A DNA stretch of 64,000 bases from Elymus sibiricus (lineage: Eukaryota > Streptophyta > Magnoliopsida > Poales > Poaceae): contig CM077676.1 of the NCBI GenBank assembly GCA_039707655.1, positions 451,273,379 through 451,337,378 on the forward strand, written 5' to 3'. This document shows, one piece after another, positions 1 to 11,406 of this stretch. How positions within the stretch are numbered: the stretch's first letter is position 1; every line of letters begins with the position of its first letter. The position numbers and the translations under genes were made by a program. Under the pieces are notes generated by a model that saw nothing but the letters and a program-made list of their open reading frames with translations, had not been told where the DNA came from and did no database searches.

Positions 1-40
1 ACATGTATTGCGCGTACTCGATCATTATTTTACAAAATGA

Positions 41-390
41 TCATGGGTTTCTTTTTAAAGGGAAAATGGAATAGAAGGAAAATAAAAAATGAACTGAAAA
101 AAATGAAAGGAAAAAGGGAAAATAAAAATACATGAAAATAAAAAACCGAAGCAAGATCAGTAAAACCGGCAAAGAAAACAGAGAAAAGAGAAAGAAAAGC
201 CCAAAACCTTCCCAAAACGGGTTCAAGGTTCCCAAAACAGGGACAAAAATGGTGTCGCCCCGTTTCTTAATCGGCTGGCCCACCTAGAAACTACTATAGG
301 CGCCCACTACCGTATTGCTCAGAATGACAAACATGTAGCATCATTCTCAAAAAAAAAAAAAAGACAAACATGTAGCATTTACGATGATAA
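41..390. repeat. Local dispersed repeat, copy 1
   Basis: This A/G-rich, non-coding stretch is repeated in the same orientation at 4430-4790. Both copies start at 'tcatgggtttctttttaaag', share the 'accgaagcaag' and 'ctggcccacctagaaact' segments, and end at 'gtagcatttacgatgat'. Outside these points the two loci differ. No protein motif is visible; the short reading frames here run through low-complexity sequence. The pair is either two copies of one old repeat family or a local duplication. Confidence 0.75.
341..362 (+). other. 22-nt A-tailed micro-insertion flanked by a 15-bp direct repeat
   Basis: The sequence 'tcattctc' plus a run of A sits between two exact copies of 'gacaaacatgtagca' (326-340 and 363-377). 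The paralogous repeat at 4430-4790 has this 15-mer only once (near 4756-4770, one mismatch) and no A-run, so it behaves like the empty site. The arrangement fits target-primed reverse transcription of an extremely 5'-truncated retroposon. Slippage is a less likely alternative. Confidence 0.6.
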
Positions 391-902
391 CCAGTGTGCA
401 TGCGCCGACCTTTCCAATCACGTGGCCCTCAACCCACGCATGCATGCAACCTCGTGGGATGACTATTGTGGTTCTCCCAAGAGGGAGAATGGCCGCCGCT
501 ACCATGGCTGCGCAACTACAAGATGTCGCGTGTGCGGGAGACGCCAAGCAAGCGATGTGCGGTTGAACCTGCACCAGTGGGTCGTTGTTGCCACAGGTGC
601 ACGTCGTGCATGTCATGCCGCTCCTGAGGCTCCAAATGCCTGGCTCACATCACACTTCCGTGATGACTGCATCGTGCATCCATGAGTGTTCCTTGTTGAC
701 GTCGCATGGCGCACAAACGATGAATTCGAATTAGACTTCCCTTTGTTGTAATTTTGTCTATGTTAGAGGATCTCGTTCAAATTAGCAAGTGTGTCAGCTC
801 CATTTAATCTTTACTTCGGCTCCACTCTCCATGTTTGTCGCGCTTCCCCACCACATGTCTTCTATAGACCGATGAGTTGTGCCCTCTTGACTTCAATAAT
901 GG
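391..902. other. No supported feature
   Basis: Mixed-composition DNA. The overlapping short frames in both directions show no recognisable motif, splice structure or terminal repeats. Confidence 0.6.
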
Positions 903-1165
903 TGCAACCTAACATCAAGGTGGTTTGCTCGAATGTGTGGGTGACCTCCTAGGAAGACAATAGACCAAAAAATACCCATAGTACCAGGCACCGCTGCGAT
1001 GCCCTTTGTGACATCATTCAAGAAACCCATGCTACCATTGATTGCGTCCGGGAAACAAAGCTTCAATGTATAGGTGATGCTCTTTTCGGCGGCATGATCG
1101 AGCCTGCTTTTGCCACAAACTATGTTGTCCTCGACGGCCTGCAAGGCACCCATGGCTATGTAACA
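903..1165 (+). pseudogene. Degraded LINE endonuclease fragment
   Basis: Read on the plus strand, 1005-1160 encodes a piece resembling the N-terminal AP-type endonuclease domain of plant LINE retrotransposons. 'TIDCVRETKLQ' sits where LINEs have a 'xIVCLQETKL' motif containing the catalytic Glu, followed by 'FATNYVVL' and a 'G-T-H/R-G' turn. About 90 bases upstream, 'VVCSNV' in another frame corresponds to the usual 'CWNVRGL' start, so at least one frameshift separates them. There is an in-frame stop upstream, and homology fades after about 1165; no reverse transcriptase follows. I infer a short dead LINE remnant. Confidence 0.55.
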
Positions 1166-2020
1166 CCTTTAGATAAGTATCCCAAAATAATATCGATCCA
1201 AATGAAGAGCGGAGAGAGTGTATGTGCGCGTTTCTGTCGCGGCACACAAGTTGTCACAGACTTATGTGAATTAACTATTTCAGCATCTGCAAGGATTGGT
1301 GCGGTTACGGGAAACAAGTAACTAGGGGTTGGAACAAAGTAACGAGCATAAAAAGTAAAGAGCATAAAAGTAAAGCATCGAAAGTAAGCCATCCATTTGT
1401 CTGCAGCAGAGAGATAGCGCCAGGAAGCTCGGATCATGGTGTACATCAGATGTGCCAGCACATCGGTAATACTAGTTACCTTCTATGTAATTCTACCTCT
1501 TCGACTATATGTTAAGTAGGCGGTTCACCTTGAATATTCAAACTCCTCCATGCATGCATGGATTGTTCTCCTCTATTATCCCGCTTCAACGTTGTCGTAG
1601 GCATGGTCGTTTCAGCAATTAAGGTCGTATAAGATCGGACCAATGCTTTATGTGTCATGTATTACTGTTATCCTCATATTGTATTTGCTCCTCTTAGATA
1701 CCTACATCTGTCACCTAGAGGTTATGGGTTCGCTGAACAATATGTGTTACTTATGTAGGTATTCAGATCAAGTTGCTTGAGCCCTAAACTTGCACAACAC
1801 ACATTACACTCACCATAGATAAACAAATTAATAATGAATCAAAAAGCTTGTTTCACAAATAACGACAAATAGAATAGGCACATAAATCTCACTAATCCTC
1901 TACATATCCTACGTCTATGGAGGATTACTCACGCATGAGAAGATAAAACGAACAAACATAGAGGGTAAATACAAAAAATCATATCGGTAATATTGCAAGT
2001 GAGTTTGCTGGCATGTAGAG
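1166..2020. other. No supported feature
   Basis: No convincing coding region, terminal repeat or RNA gene. The minus-strand frame at 1156-1461 is the antisense of the LINE-like stretch and its flank. The last about 200 bases (1800-2020) may be the 3' untranslated region of the minus-strand MATH gene that follows. Confidence 0.5.
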
Positions 2021-3002
2021 CTATACTAATTTTCCATGAATCTGCCTTCTGTAACGCCAATTAGCTAGGCATGCATGGCGCCGAGTAAAAGTCAGCACTG
2101 ATTCGCTGCACGTTGGGACAGTGGTCGGAATCTCCTCCGGTATGATAACGGCGAGGTAGCACCGAACAACGAGGCGGTCGTCGTGCATGGGCGACGTGCC
2201 AATTTGCTCCAGCTTGAAGTAGAACTTATGGTTGTCATGGTCGAACGTGTGCCTCATCTTCTTGGACTCGAAGTTCACCACCCCCTCTAGCTGAAAGCTG
2301 AACTCCGCTGTCATTGCCGGCGTCTCGTCCGCCTTGCTCGCACGGACGAGGTACAGGCAGGTGCATTTATACGATTTGGGGCAGAATTTGATGTACCATG
2401 TACTCCCGCCCACGGTGAAGTGCGTGGAGTAGGCGTACTCCCCGTCCTGGAGCACCGCCCTGAGCTTGGAGAGGCTGCCGATGGTCAGCGTGTGGGACCC
2501 GGCCATGGCGACTTGCGGTGGCTCCAAGACGGCGTTGGATTTGAACAAGTTTCCGAGGAGGCGCGGCCGCTTTTTTTCCTGCTGCTTCTTCTCCAGTGAA
2601 TTCGTCGTAGCGGGCACACACGCACGACGACGCCTCCAGCTCCCTCCTGCTCACGCATAGGCACAGCATGAAGCACTTGTTGGGTTCTTGTAGCGTTGCC
2701 CGGTTGCTCTCATTGTGGAAGACGGTGTGCTTGCCGATGGCGTCGAGAATTTCGATGGAGATGTAGGTGCCGACAGCCGAATCGAGTCTGTGCCGCTTGT
2801 AGTTGATGGCGACCGAGACGACCAAGGCCTCCGCTAGGCCTTCCTCGTCGAAACTCATCGGCTTCACTTTGACATCCCAGAAGAGGTCGTGGAAGAAGAG
2901 GTCGCCTACAGTCAGCTCGTCAGGCGACCGCACCAGCTTGGAGTACCCGGGGGCCGGCACCACGCTCGTCATCGGTGCCGATCGGCTCGCGGAGGCACCC
3001 AT
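2021..3002 (-). pseudogene. MATH-domain protein gene, copy A (frameshifted)
   Basis: The minus-strand ATG is at 3002-3000 ('MGASASRSAP'). The first about 140 residues form one MATH/TRAF-like unit ('PGYSKLVRSPDEL' to 'SRRELEASS'). A second unit starts at 'MAGSHTLTIGSLSKL' and includes the typical 'STHFTVGGSTWYIKFCP' and 'DDRLVVRCYLAVI' strands, ending at 2021. The two halves are in different frames. Compared with copy C, a few bases are missing around 2585-2620, so the frame switches just before the second MATH unit. MATH domains bind partner proteins, and grass MATH-BTB proteins recruit substrates to CUL3 ubiquitin ligases; no BTB domain is visible here. Copies B (48989) and C (51058-57804) are paralogues. 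I infer a pseudogene, though a start inside the second frame ('MPATTNSLEKK') could still yield a MATH-only protein. Confidence 0.75.
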
Positions 3003-3012
3003 TGTTGACGTA

Positions 3013-3241
3013 CTCCCTCCGTTTTTTTTAGTCTGATATAAAATTTGGTCAAAGTCAAATTTTATCAACTTTGATTAAGTTTATAGGAAAAAATATCAAG
3101 ATTCACAATATGAAATTAATATTATTAGATGCATCATGAAATTAATTTTCATACCATATAGCTTTAGTATTGTAGATGTTAATATTTTTTCCTACAAAGT
3201 TAGCCAAATTTTATATGCAGACTAAAACGAAACGGAGGGAC
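3013..3241. mobile_element. Stowaway-type MITE next to the MATH start codon
   Basis: Terminal inverted repeats 'ctccctccgtttt' and 'aaaacgaaacggaggga(c)' are flanked by TA on both sides, the target-site signature of Stowaway/Tc1-mariner MITEs. The interior ('ggtcaaagtcaaattttatcaact') matches in style the longer Stowaway at 22183-22768. It lies 10 bp upstream of the minus-strand MATH ATG at 3002, so any transcript of that gene must start within or beyond the MITE. Confidence 0.85.
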
Positions 3242-3243
3242 TA

Positions 3244-4100
3244 TATACCAATTATAAGCTCTGAGGCGATTGAGTATGTCCGCGCTCGCGCCTGTGTATA
3301 TATAATGTAGGCCCGCCAGGCAGGGAATCCGAGATCGAGTTCGTATTGGAGATTTTGGAGTCATCTCTGTCTCCCAATTCTGGCTCCTATCGTATCCTAG
3401 AGAAAGTTTGCATGATCACGTCCTTGCGATCACGTCCTTGGGGAGCTGCTAATCTGCGGTACGCTTGGGTCGCTAGATACGTCACTAGGCTAGGCGGGCG
3501 TCCCAAGGCCGTCGGCCGCACTACCGCATCGCCCCAACGTTTCGCTCTTTCGATTTTCTCTTTGTTGTTTTAATTTGGATTTTGTTATTTATTTTCACCT
3601 TTTGTTTTTAACCTTTTCCTCGTTTACATAATATATATTATTTCATAAAACTGTATTCATGAACTTGAAATAATAATTTAAAAAAATTATGAATTTCAAA
3701 TGTTCAAAAATTTGAAAAGGTGTTCATGAATTTTAAAAAATGAAGGTTAATTTGAAAAAATCTCCAAGAATTTTTAAAACATCCATAAATTTTAAAAAAT
3801 GCTCAAGAATTTAAAAAAAGTCCGACCTTTATTTTTATTGTAAATTCGATTTTTTTTCATGAAATTAATGAATGATCAAGAATTTTATAAATGTTTATGA
3901 ATTTTAAAAAATAATAACATAAAGTGTAACAAAATTTAAACTTTATTCATGAATTTGAAAATATGTTAACAGACTATTTATTTTCAGAAAACAAAAAATG
4001 TTTATGAATTTAAAAAAAATATTAATGAATTTGAAAATTCTATATCAATATATAAAGACCCAAAAGGAAAGATCCAACTAACATCAGCCATCAAAACATG
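3244..4100. repeat. AT-rich degenerate repeat
   Basis: From about 3570 the sequence is built of irregular copies of 'tgttcatgaatttnaaaaa'-like words. The same style recurs at 47200-48700. It is non-coding and no target-site duplication is readable. 3244-3570 contains no recognisable feature. Confidence 0.5.
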
Positions 4101-4119
4101 TCAATCCAACGACTCATGG

Positions 4120-4421
4120 CGAACCAACCTGTGGTTGGATGGTTAGAGGGACAGTGGTATCCCCAGCCCACTAGGGTTCAAGTCCTGGTGCTCGCATTAT
4201 TTCTGAATTTATTTCAGGATTTCCGGCGATGCGCTTTCAGTGGGAGGAGACGTTCCCGTCGACGACGAGGCGCCTACGGTGACTTCGTAAATCTTAAGAT
4301 GATATGCCGGCTCAGTCTCTCGAAGGTGCTCATAGGGGTAAGGTATGCTTGTGTGCGTTCATAGGGGTGAGTGTATGCGCGTATGTATGAGAGCTTGCGT
4401 CTGTTCTGTGTTAAAAAAAAA
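4120..4421 (+). mobile_element. tRNA-derived SINE, copy 1
   Basis: A short retroposon with a polymerase III type head: a box-A-like 'tggttggatggttag' near 4132 and an excellent box B 'ggttcaagtcc' at 4175-4185. A tRNA-unrelated body and an A-run tail (4413-4421) follow. It is bounded by a 17-bp target-site duplication 'aatccaacgactcatgg' at 4103-4119 and 4422-4438. A sister copy, about 90 percent alike by eye, lies at 22293-22604. Confidence 0.9.
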
Positions 4422-4429
4422 AATCCAAC

Positions 4430-4790
4430 GACTCATGGGTTTCTTTTTAAAGGGAAAAGGGAATAAAAGGAAAGACTCATGGGTTTCTTTTTAAAGGGAA
4501 ATGGGAATAAACGGAAAACAAAAAATGAGCTGAAAAAAATGAAAAGAAAAGAGAAAAAATACATGAAAATAAAAAACCGAAGCAAGACCAGTAAAACCGT
4601 TAAAGATAACAGAGAAAAGAGAAAGAAAAGCCTGAAACCTTCCCAAAACGAGTTCAAGGTTCCCAAAACAGGGAGAGAAATGGTGTGTCACCCCGTTTCT
4701 TAATGGGCTGGCCCACCTAGAAACTACTATAGGAGCCCACTACCGTATTGCTCACAATGACAGACATGTAGCATTTACGATGATCAGCAT
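4430..4790. repeat. Local dispersed repeat, copy 2
   Basis: Partner of 41-390. It opens with an internal 44-bp tandem duplication ('gactcatgggtttcttt' at 4430 and 4474). The SINE at 4120-4421 inserted at its left edge, as shown by the SINE target-site duplication ending in 'gactcatgg'. Confidence 0.7.
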
Positions 4791-5252
4791 GAAATTATCT
4801 ACACCTTGCATGTTGTAACCTAATGCCGGTTCTGCTTGGAAAATAGACTAATTCATGCGAACTAGAAATCTGATCCAATTAAAGTCAATCATACATTAAC
4901 ACTGTTTTTGGCAGTGACTTGCAGACCATCGAAACTACTTCACAGCCGACTCTCCATGCACGATGCATGCACGATTGACATCTGATGGATGTGCTGCACT
5001 TTGTTCAATGATTTGATGACTCGATGTGAAGCATCGTTCATAGAGTGTCGTGTGCAAAGCAGTGTTGAATCCGAACGAAACCATCCGTTGGAAAGTTCTC
5101 TAGAAAACCTCAACCTCAAATTACTTATTTATTAATCAAAGGAATTAGACACTCGGAAAAAAAATCACAGGAATTGCCATCCGTTGAGTGACGCAAGCAA
5201 CCTACAAATCTCTAGTACAAATATTTTCACGTACGCAGTGCGCTTGCTACCT
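4791..5252. other. No supported feature
   Basis: No gene, terminal repeat or RNA structure recognised. Confidence 0.5.
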
Positions 5253-6748
5253 GGCATCTCCAATGGCAACCCGCAAAAATCCTCCCGCATACGTCTGCGG
5301 GTAGGGGGATCAGTCCGCGGACACGGATGCGGGAGGACGACATCCAACGCTAGCCGCATACATTTCAAACTCCTTTTCAACAAACCGGATGAAATTCGTG
5401 CAAACAAGAAATAATTTCATACAAACATGACGGATTTCATGCAAACACGTTCGGATTTCATATAAACATGACGGATTTCGTTACATTTACATCAACTAAG
5501 CGGTGCTAGTCCGGCTCTGGACCGATAATTAATACCTAATCTAAATGGCCGCCCGCGGATCCCTATGTCTTCCTCATGTCCGGCAGCCCGATCACCGAAC
5601 TGCCGGGAGCCCCAGAGGAATATGCTTCAGAGCAAAGGATGGCTCGCTTCCCCACCGCTCATCGGAGCGGAACCCCCGGCTGATGCTTCAGCAGGAGGGG
5701 AAGGGGGCGCCTGCGCTTCCTCGGAGCCCATGTGGGAGCGACGAAGGTCCTCGAAAGAGAAGAACCGAGCAAGACACTGGCTGTGTACGCCGGCGTCGCC
5801 TCGGCGGTGACCTTCATGGGACCCAAGCGGCGGCGGCCTCCGTGTTCTACTTCTCCTCGACGATGGTGGCGGACGCGGAGGCGCTGGCCACAGACTCATC
5901 GCTCTCCGCGCACCCGGCTTCTGTCTCTGCCTGCATGACGCGGTCGCAGGCACGGGAGGCGCGGTACTCCCGGCCGTGCCGGCCATTTGCTGAACCACGT
6001 GTCGGCTTGGGCCGGCAACTGGCTCTGTCGGGCTAGGCGAGGGAGGTGGCGCCGCGAGCTACCTCACTTGTATCAGGCCGGTTCGGCGGGCCACCCAGCC
6101 GGCTTGCATGCAGGAGAACTGCTCTTCGGAAGCCATCGGAAGAGTGGAGAAAATGGTGGAGGAGGAGATGGGGGATGGGTGGAGGGGTGCGATTCTTGCC
6201 TGGCGCCTGGCCTCGTTTAAATAGAGGGCGGAGGGGAAGAGTTCGGCCGGCGTTGCGTTTAATGCCGGCCCGCTGATGAACGGACGTGTGGCCGGAGTAG
6301 GTTTCTCGGCTTCCGCACGGGTTTAATGGAGTCGTTTGAGTGCGGCGAGGAGGCGTGTTCAGCCGGGCGTGCAGCGGGCGGCGCCCTCGGCCGGCGCGCC
6401 GCTTCAATGGCGGAGGCAGTGAGAGGTCGCGTCCGCCCAGAGCCGCCTTCAATGCGGAGCGGCATGCTCTACAGCGGCATGAATGCGGGCAGATGGCGTC
6501 GGGGGGGGGGGGGGGGGGGGCGGACGCGCGCGAGCGAGGAAGGAGGGGTTTCGGTGGGCCAGGGCGGTCAGAAGAGGGCTTGGGATCGGTCCGGACTCTC
6601 GCAAACCTCTCGCACTTTTGTCTCCGGTTTACGGGAGAAATCGCGTCCGGACCGCTCCGCGGACCGATACGCATTGGATGGCTCACGCGGTCCGGACAGT
6701 GCGGTCCGGACGGATGCGGACGGTTTGCGGGTCAGCCTTGGAGATGCC
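5253..6748 (-). mobile_element. PIF/Harbinger-like non-autonomous element with decayed minus-strand ORF
   Basis: The ends are imperfect inverted repeats: 'ggcatctccaatggcaaccc' on the left and, on the right, the complement of 'ggcatctccaaggctgaccc', both continuing 'gcaaa'. The right end is followed by 'ctaa', compatible with a TAA target site; the left flank does not preserve it. Inside, the minus strand has a TATA-like 'tatttaaa' (6216-6223) and an ATG at 6136-6134 ('MASEEQFSCMQAG') that hits a stop after about 25 residues. The rest is GC-rich and open in several frames by composition only. An 18-20-nt G-run lies near 6500. No transposase is present. Confidence 0.5.
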
Positions 6749-7112
6749 CTAAGCTCTACATCTAATTAACCGCCAATATGAGATGAGAGATGAGTACAGT
6801 AGTCAGTAGTTAACCTTTGATGTGTTAGAGCATCTACAGCCGGGCGCCTCAAACCCGCCTCAAACGCCCGGGCGGGCCACCCGGTCACTGACCAGTCACG
6901 AAATTTCGACCCAGCCGGGCGCCTCAAACGTGCCTCAAACGTCCGGGCTGACCGGCACCCCCCATATCCAGCCCAAATAGGGGGCCGGGTGCCCCCGCCA
7001 CGCGGACTGACGGAGGGGTCCCACGCGGACCGGCGGTTCGAAGCTCGTCTCCTCCGTCGGACCGATGTCGCCACGTGGCGACGCTCCGACGGGCCGCATA
7101 GTGCCTAGCCCG

Positions 7113-7121
7113 GCTATTTAA
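7113..7121 (+). promoter_or_regulatory. TATA box of the Glu-rich ORF
   Basis: 'ctatttaag' sits about 150 bp upstream of the ORF ATG (7261), after a GC-rich leader, inside the Harbinger-like element. Confidence 0.55.
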
Positions 7122-7260
7122 GTTGACCGGCGTCCCCCAACCCTAGCCCATCCACCTCCTCCATCTCTGCGCCGCCACCCGAGCCCTTCCGCGTCCTCTT
7201 CCCCGCTCTCCCACGCTCTCCGGCATCGCCGTGGTCCGGCGCAAGATCACGACGTACGCT

Positions 7261-7429
7261 ATGCTGTCGCCGGACTGCCGGAGACAGATCGCCGAGGAGA
7301 TCCTGGCGAGGCGCGCCGCCCACATCACTGTCGGGCTGCCTCTGGACTCGCCGGAGCCAGACCAGGAGGAGGAGGAGCAGCAGCCGGAGGAGGAGGGGGG
7401 AGAGCAGCTACCGGAGCCGATGGAGTTGG
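7261..7429 (+). pseudogene. Glu-rich protein of the Harbinger-like element, N-terminal part
   Basis: ATG at 7261 ('MLSPDCRRQIAEEILARR') opens a frame that becomes strongly acidic ('DQEEEEQQPEEE') and is cut at 7429 by the Copia retrotransposon. The 5-bp repeat 'gttgg' occurs at 7425-7429 and 19488-19492. Taking out the insertion and one repeat rejoins this part to 19493-19827 in frame (169 + 335 nt, 167 codons plus stop), so the ORF was intact when the retrotransposon landed. A longer N-terminus from a non-ATG start at 7231 is possible but unlikely in a plant. I do not recognise a domain with a known function. Confidence 0.7.
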
Positions 7430-8204
7430 TGTAGGAGATATGCCCTAGAGGCAGTAATAACAGTTATTTTGTATCTCCGAGTTTGTAATGAATGTTTATG
7501 TTCCATGCTATAACTGCAATGATTCTCGAGTCTACAATATCCACGAGGCTCGGAGGGAAACTCATATGCACGTGTGGTATAATAAACGGTAAAATGTATT
7601 CCTAGTCTTGCCTTTAAGACTGGCTCAAGTATTGCATGATGATCCTGTTTTCCTGATCATGGGCATGGCTATGCCGGCAATTTTGAGGGCACAATGTTAG
7701 TAGAACACTTGTGTTGAATCGACCCGAATTGATGTTATGCTATGAGATTCATTCGTCACAAGTTAATGGTTAATAACATAGAGATAGTTAATGTTTGCAT
7801 AATTCCTTAGACCATGAGAGTATCGAGTTCCTTCGTACTTGCTTCGTGAACTTTGGGGTTTGTTAAACGTCATCCGTAACTGGGTGGCTATTACGGCGGC
7901 TTACGGGTTCACGGAAAAGTATGACAAGAAACAAGATAGCTCAAGATTGGGATTTGCTCCTCCGACGATGGAGAGATATTCTCGGGCCCTCTCGGTGTTA
8001 CAGTATCCATCATCGTCTGGCCAGACACATTGTGATTTGATCACTGGGATGCCGGAACACGGAAACGAGAAAAGAGAACAAAACCGGTAACGAGGTAACT
8101 TGCATGGTGGACAAGTTGTTGATCCACGGGGATGCAATAAATCTCACCTCGGGTGTTTGTAATATATCGTGAAGCAACAGGAATAGCACACGGCAACTGG
8201 AGGT

Positions 8205-9735
8205 TGATGACCCACAAGTATAGGGGATCAATCGTAGTCCTTTCGATAAGTAAGACTGTCGAACCCAACGAGGAGCAGAAGGAAATGACAAGCGGTTTTC
8301 AGCAAGGTGTTTTCTGCAAGCACTGAAATTATAGGTAACAGATAGTTTGATAGCAAGATAATTTGTAACAAGTAACAAGTAACAATAGTAACAAGAGTGC
8401 AACAATATAGCCCAATCCTTTTTGTAGCTAAGGACAGGCCGGAACGATCTCTTATAATAAGTAAAGCATTCTCAAGGACACATGGGAATTTCATCTAATC
8501 ACTTTCATCATGTTTGTTTGATTCGCGTTCGCTACTTTGATAATTTGATATGTGGGTGGACCGGTGTTTGGGTGCTGCCCTTACTTGGACAAACCTCCCA
8601 CTTATGATTACCCACTCTCGCAAGCATCCGCAACTACGAAAGAAGAATTAAGATTACACTAACCATAGCATTAAACGTGTGGATCCAAATCAGCCCCTTA
8701 CGGAATAGCGCATAAACTAGGGTTTAAGCTTCTGTCACTCTAGCAACCCATCATCTAATTACTACTCCACAATGCATTCCCTTAGGCCCAAAGATGGTGA
8801 AGTGTCATGTAGTCGACGTTCACATGACACCACTAAAGGAATCACAACATACACATCATCAAAATATCGAACGAATACCAAATTCACATGATTACTTATG
8901 ACAAGACTTCTCCCATGTCCTCAAGAACAAAAGTAACTACTCACACATCATCAACATGTTCATGACCAGTAGGGTATTGAATTGCATAATAGATCTGAAC
9001 ATATAATCTTCCACCAAGTAAACCAACAAGCATCAACTACAAGATGTAATCAACACTACTAGCAACCCACAGGTACCAATCTGAGGTTTTGAGACAAAGA
9101 TTGAATACAAGAGATGAACTACGGTTTGACATGAGATGGTGCTGGTGAAGATGTTGATGAAGATTAGCCCTCCCACGATGAGAGGGTCGCTGGTGGTGTC
9201 GATGGCGACGATTTCCCCCTCCCGGAGGGAAGTATCCCCGGCAAAATCTCTCCGCCGGAGAGCAAAAGTGCTCCTGCCCAAGTTCCGCCTCGAGACGGCG
9301 GCGCACCATCCCAAAAGTCTTCTCTATAATTATTTTAGGTCAAAATCACTTATATACCAGAAAATGGGGGCCAGAAGTGGGCCTGGGCCCCCACGAGGTA
9401 CCAGGGCGTGCCTGGGGGGGGGGGGGGGGGGGGGTGGCGCGCCCTGGTGCCTCGTGGGCACTGGGTGGCCCCCCCTCTGATGATTCTTGCGCCAATATTT
9501 TTTATATATTCCAAAATAATTCTCCAGAAAATTTCATCTCAATTGAAGTTGTGCAGAATAGGTATCTTGACAGAGCTTTTTCAGGTCCAGAATTCCAGCT
9601 GCCGGTATTCTCCCTCCTTGTGTGAATCTTGCATATTTAGAGAGAAAAGGCATTAGAATAGCTCCACAAGGTATTATATTGATTAAAAACACTATAAATA
9701 ACAGCAGTAAAACATGATGCAAAATGGACGTATCA
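8205..9735. mobile_element. Solo LTR of a second retrotransposon family
   Basis: It starts 'tgatgacccacaag', ends 'ggacgtatca', and is flanked by the exact 5-bp duplication 'gaggt' (8200-8204, 9736-9740). At the same place the 3' LTR of element 1 has one uninterrupted 'gaggt' (about 18134-18138). No internal retroviral genes are present, so it is a solo LTR left by intra-element recombination. A G-run of about 19 nt lies near 9415. Confidence 0.9.
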
Positions 9736-10935
9736 GAGGTTCACTCGAATATTCATTCGTGTGGGTATAGGGGTCAATATGGGTGTCCACGGCTCCGATG
9801 TTGATCATTGATCGGAAAGTGTTCCGGGTCATGTCTATACTTCACCGAACCTATAGGGTCACATGCTTAAGGGTCATCTATCTGCTGAATACTAGACGGG
9901 GAGTCTGAGAGAAAATCACCGGAAAAGTTTTGGACGAAACGGAAACGTTCCGGAGAGGACACCGTAATAGTTCCGGTAAAACTGAAAAGTTGTTTCAGGG
10001 GATACCATTAAGTCAAATTGGTTTCGGCACACGCCAGGAAATTCTTGGAGGATGCCAGAAGTGTTCTGGTGTCGATGGCGACGATTTCCCCCTCCCGGAG
10101 GGAAGTATCCTCGGCAGAATCTCTCCGCCGGAGAGCAAAAGTGCTCCTGCCCAAGTTCCGCCCCGAGACGGCGGCGCACCATCCCAAAAGTCTTCTCTAT
10201 AATTATTTTAGGTCAAAATCACTTATATACCAGAAAATGGGGGCCAGAAGTGGGCCAGGGCCCCCACGAGGTACCAGGGCGCGCCTGGGGGGGGAGGGGG
10301 TGGCGCGCCCTGGTGCCTCGTGGGCACTGGGTGGCCCCCCCTCTGATGATTCTTGCGCCAATATTTTTTATATATTCCAAAATAATTCTCCAGAAAATTT
10401 CATCTCAATTGAAGTTGTGCAGAATAGGTATCTTGACAGAGCTTTTTCAGGTCCAGAATTCCAGCTGCCGGTATTCTCCCTCCTTGTGTGAATCTTGCAT
10501 ATTTAGAGAGAAAAGGCATTAGAATAGCTCCACAAGGTATTATATTGATTAAAAACACTATAAATAACAGCAGTAAAACGTGATGCAAAATGGACATATC
10601 AGAGGTTCACTCGAATATTCATTCGTGTGGGTATAGGGGTCAATATGGGTGTCCACGGCTCCGATGTTGATCATTGATCGGAAAGTGTTCCGGGTCATGT
10701 CTATACTTCACCGAACCTATAGGGTCACACGCTTAAGGGTCATCTATCTGCTGAATACTAGACGGGGAGTCTGAGAGAAAATCACCGAAAAAGTTTCGGA
10801 CGAAACGGAAACGTTCCGGAGAGGACACCGTAATAGTTCCGGTAAAACTGAAAAGTTGTTTCAGGGGATACCATTAAGTCAAATTGGTTTTGGCACACGC
10901 CAGGAAATTCTTGGAGGATGCCAGAAGTGTTCTGG
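9197..10935. repeat. 870-bp tandem duplication across the solo-LTR/Copia-LTR junction
   Basis: Copy 1 is 9197-10069 and copy 2 is 10070-10935. Each begins 'tgtcgatggcgacgatttcc' inside the solo LTR, crosses its end and the 'gaggt' junction, and ends 'cagaagtgttctgg' in the Copia LTR. The breakpoint shares 'tgg' (3-bp microhomology). It must post-date the solo-LTR insertion. Confidence 0.9.
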
Positions 10936-11397
10936 AAACTTCTGGGAATTTTCCGGGATAAAAACCGGAAATGTTCCGGAGCTGCCGGAACCGATTTGGT
11001 AGCTTTTCGCTGAAGAAAAACATTGTTTCAGAATTGTTTTGGAATGCGTTCAAAATTGTTTTAGTGGGTACTAGAATTATTCTAGGCACACAGAAATAAT
11101 TTGGGATTTAACGGACGCAGAAAAATGTCTTCGTGAATAATGAAAGTGCTTTTTGGGTTTTTCTTCTAGAAGAAAATCACTTTTGGTGAGAGATAAAGGT
11201 GTGTGAAAGGTGGTGCCCCCCCCCCAAGGGGGCAGCTTCAAATTTCGTCCATGGTGGTGTGGGGGGGGGGGCCCCTTGGGGTTTCCTTCCACCTCATGGT
11301 GGATATGTTCTACACACACCCTTATGTGGCATTTGGGTGAAAAGATCTTGAGCCCCTTTTGGTCTTTTTACCCCTTGCCTCTACCCCTTGCTCCTCC

Positions 11398-11406
11398 TAT
11401 AAATAG
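11398..11406 (+). promoter_or_regulatory. LTR TATA box (element 1, 5' LTR)
   Basis: 'tataaatag' is conserved in every LTR here: 18938-18946, 31998-32006, 36069-36077 and, inverted, 40067-40075. It marks the U3/R region and the expected start of retrotransposon RNA about 30 bp downstream. Confidence 0.75.

Noticed and set aside
893..1461. Two minus-strand frames that look like membrane proteins
   Set aside because: They are antisense to the LINE endonuclease-like reading and its flank; no family match recognised.
6033..6686. Long minus-strand frame rich in Pro/Arg
   Set aside because: GC-rich stretch open in most frames on both strands inside a Harbinger-like element; Pro/Arg/Ser-rich composition is what GC bias gives.
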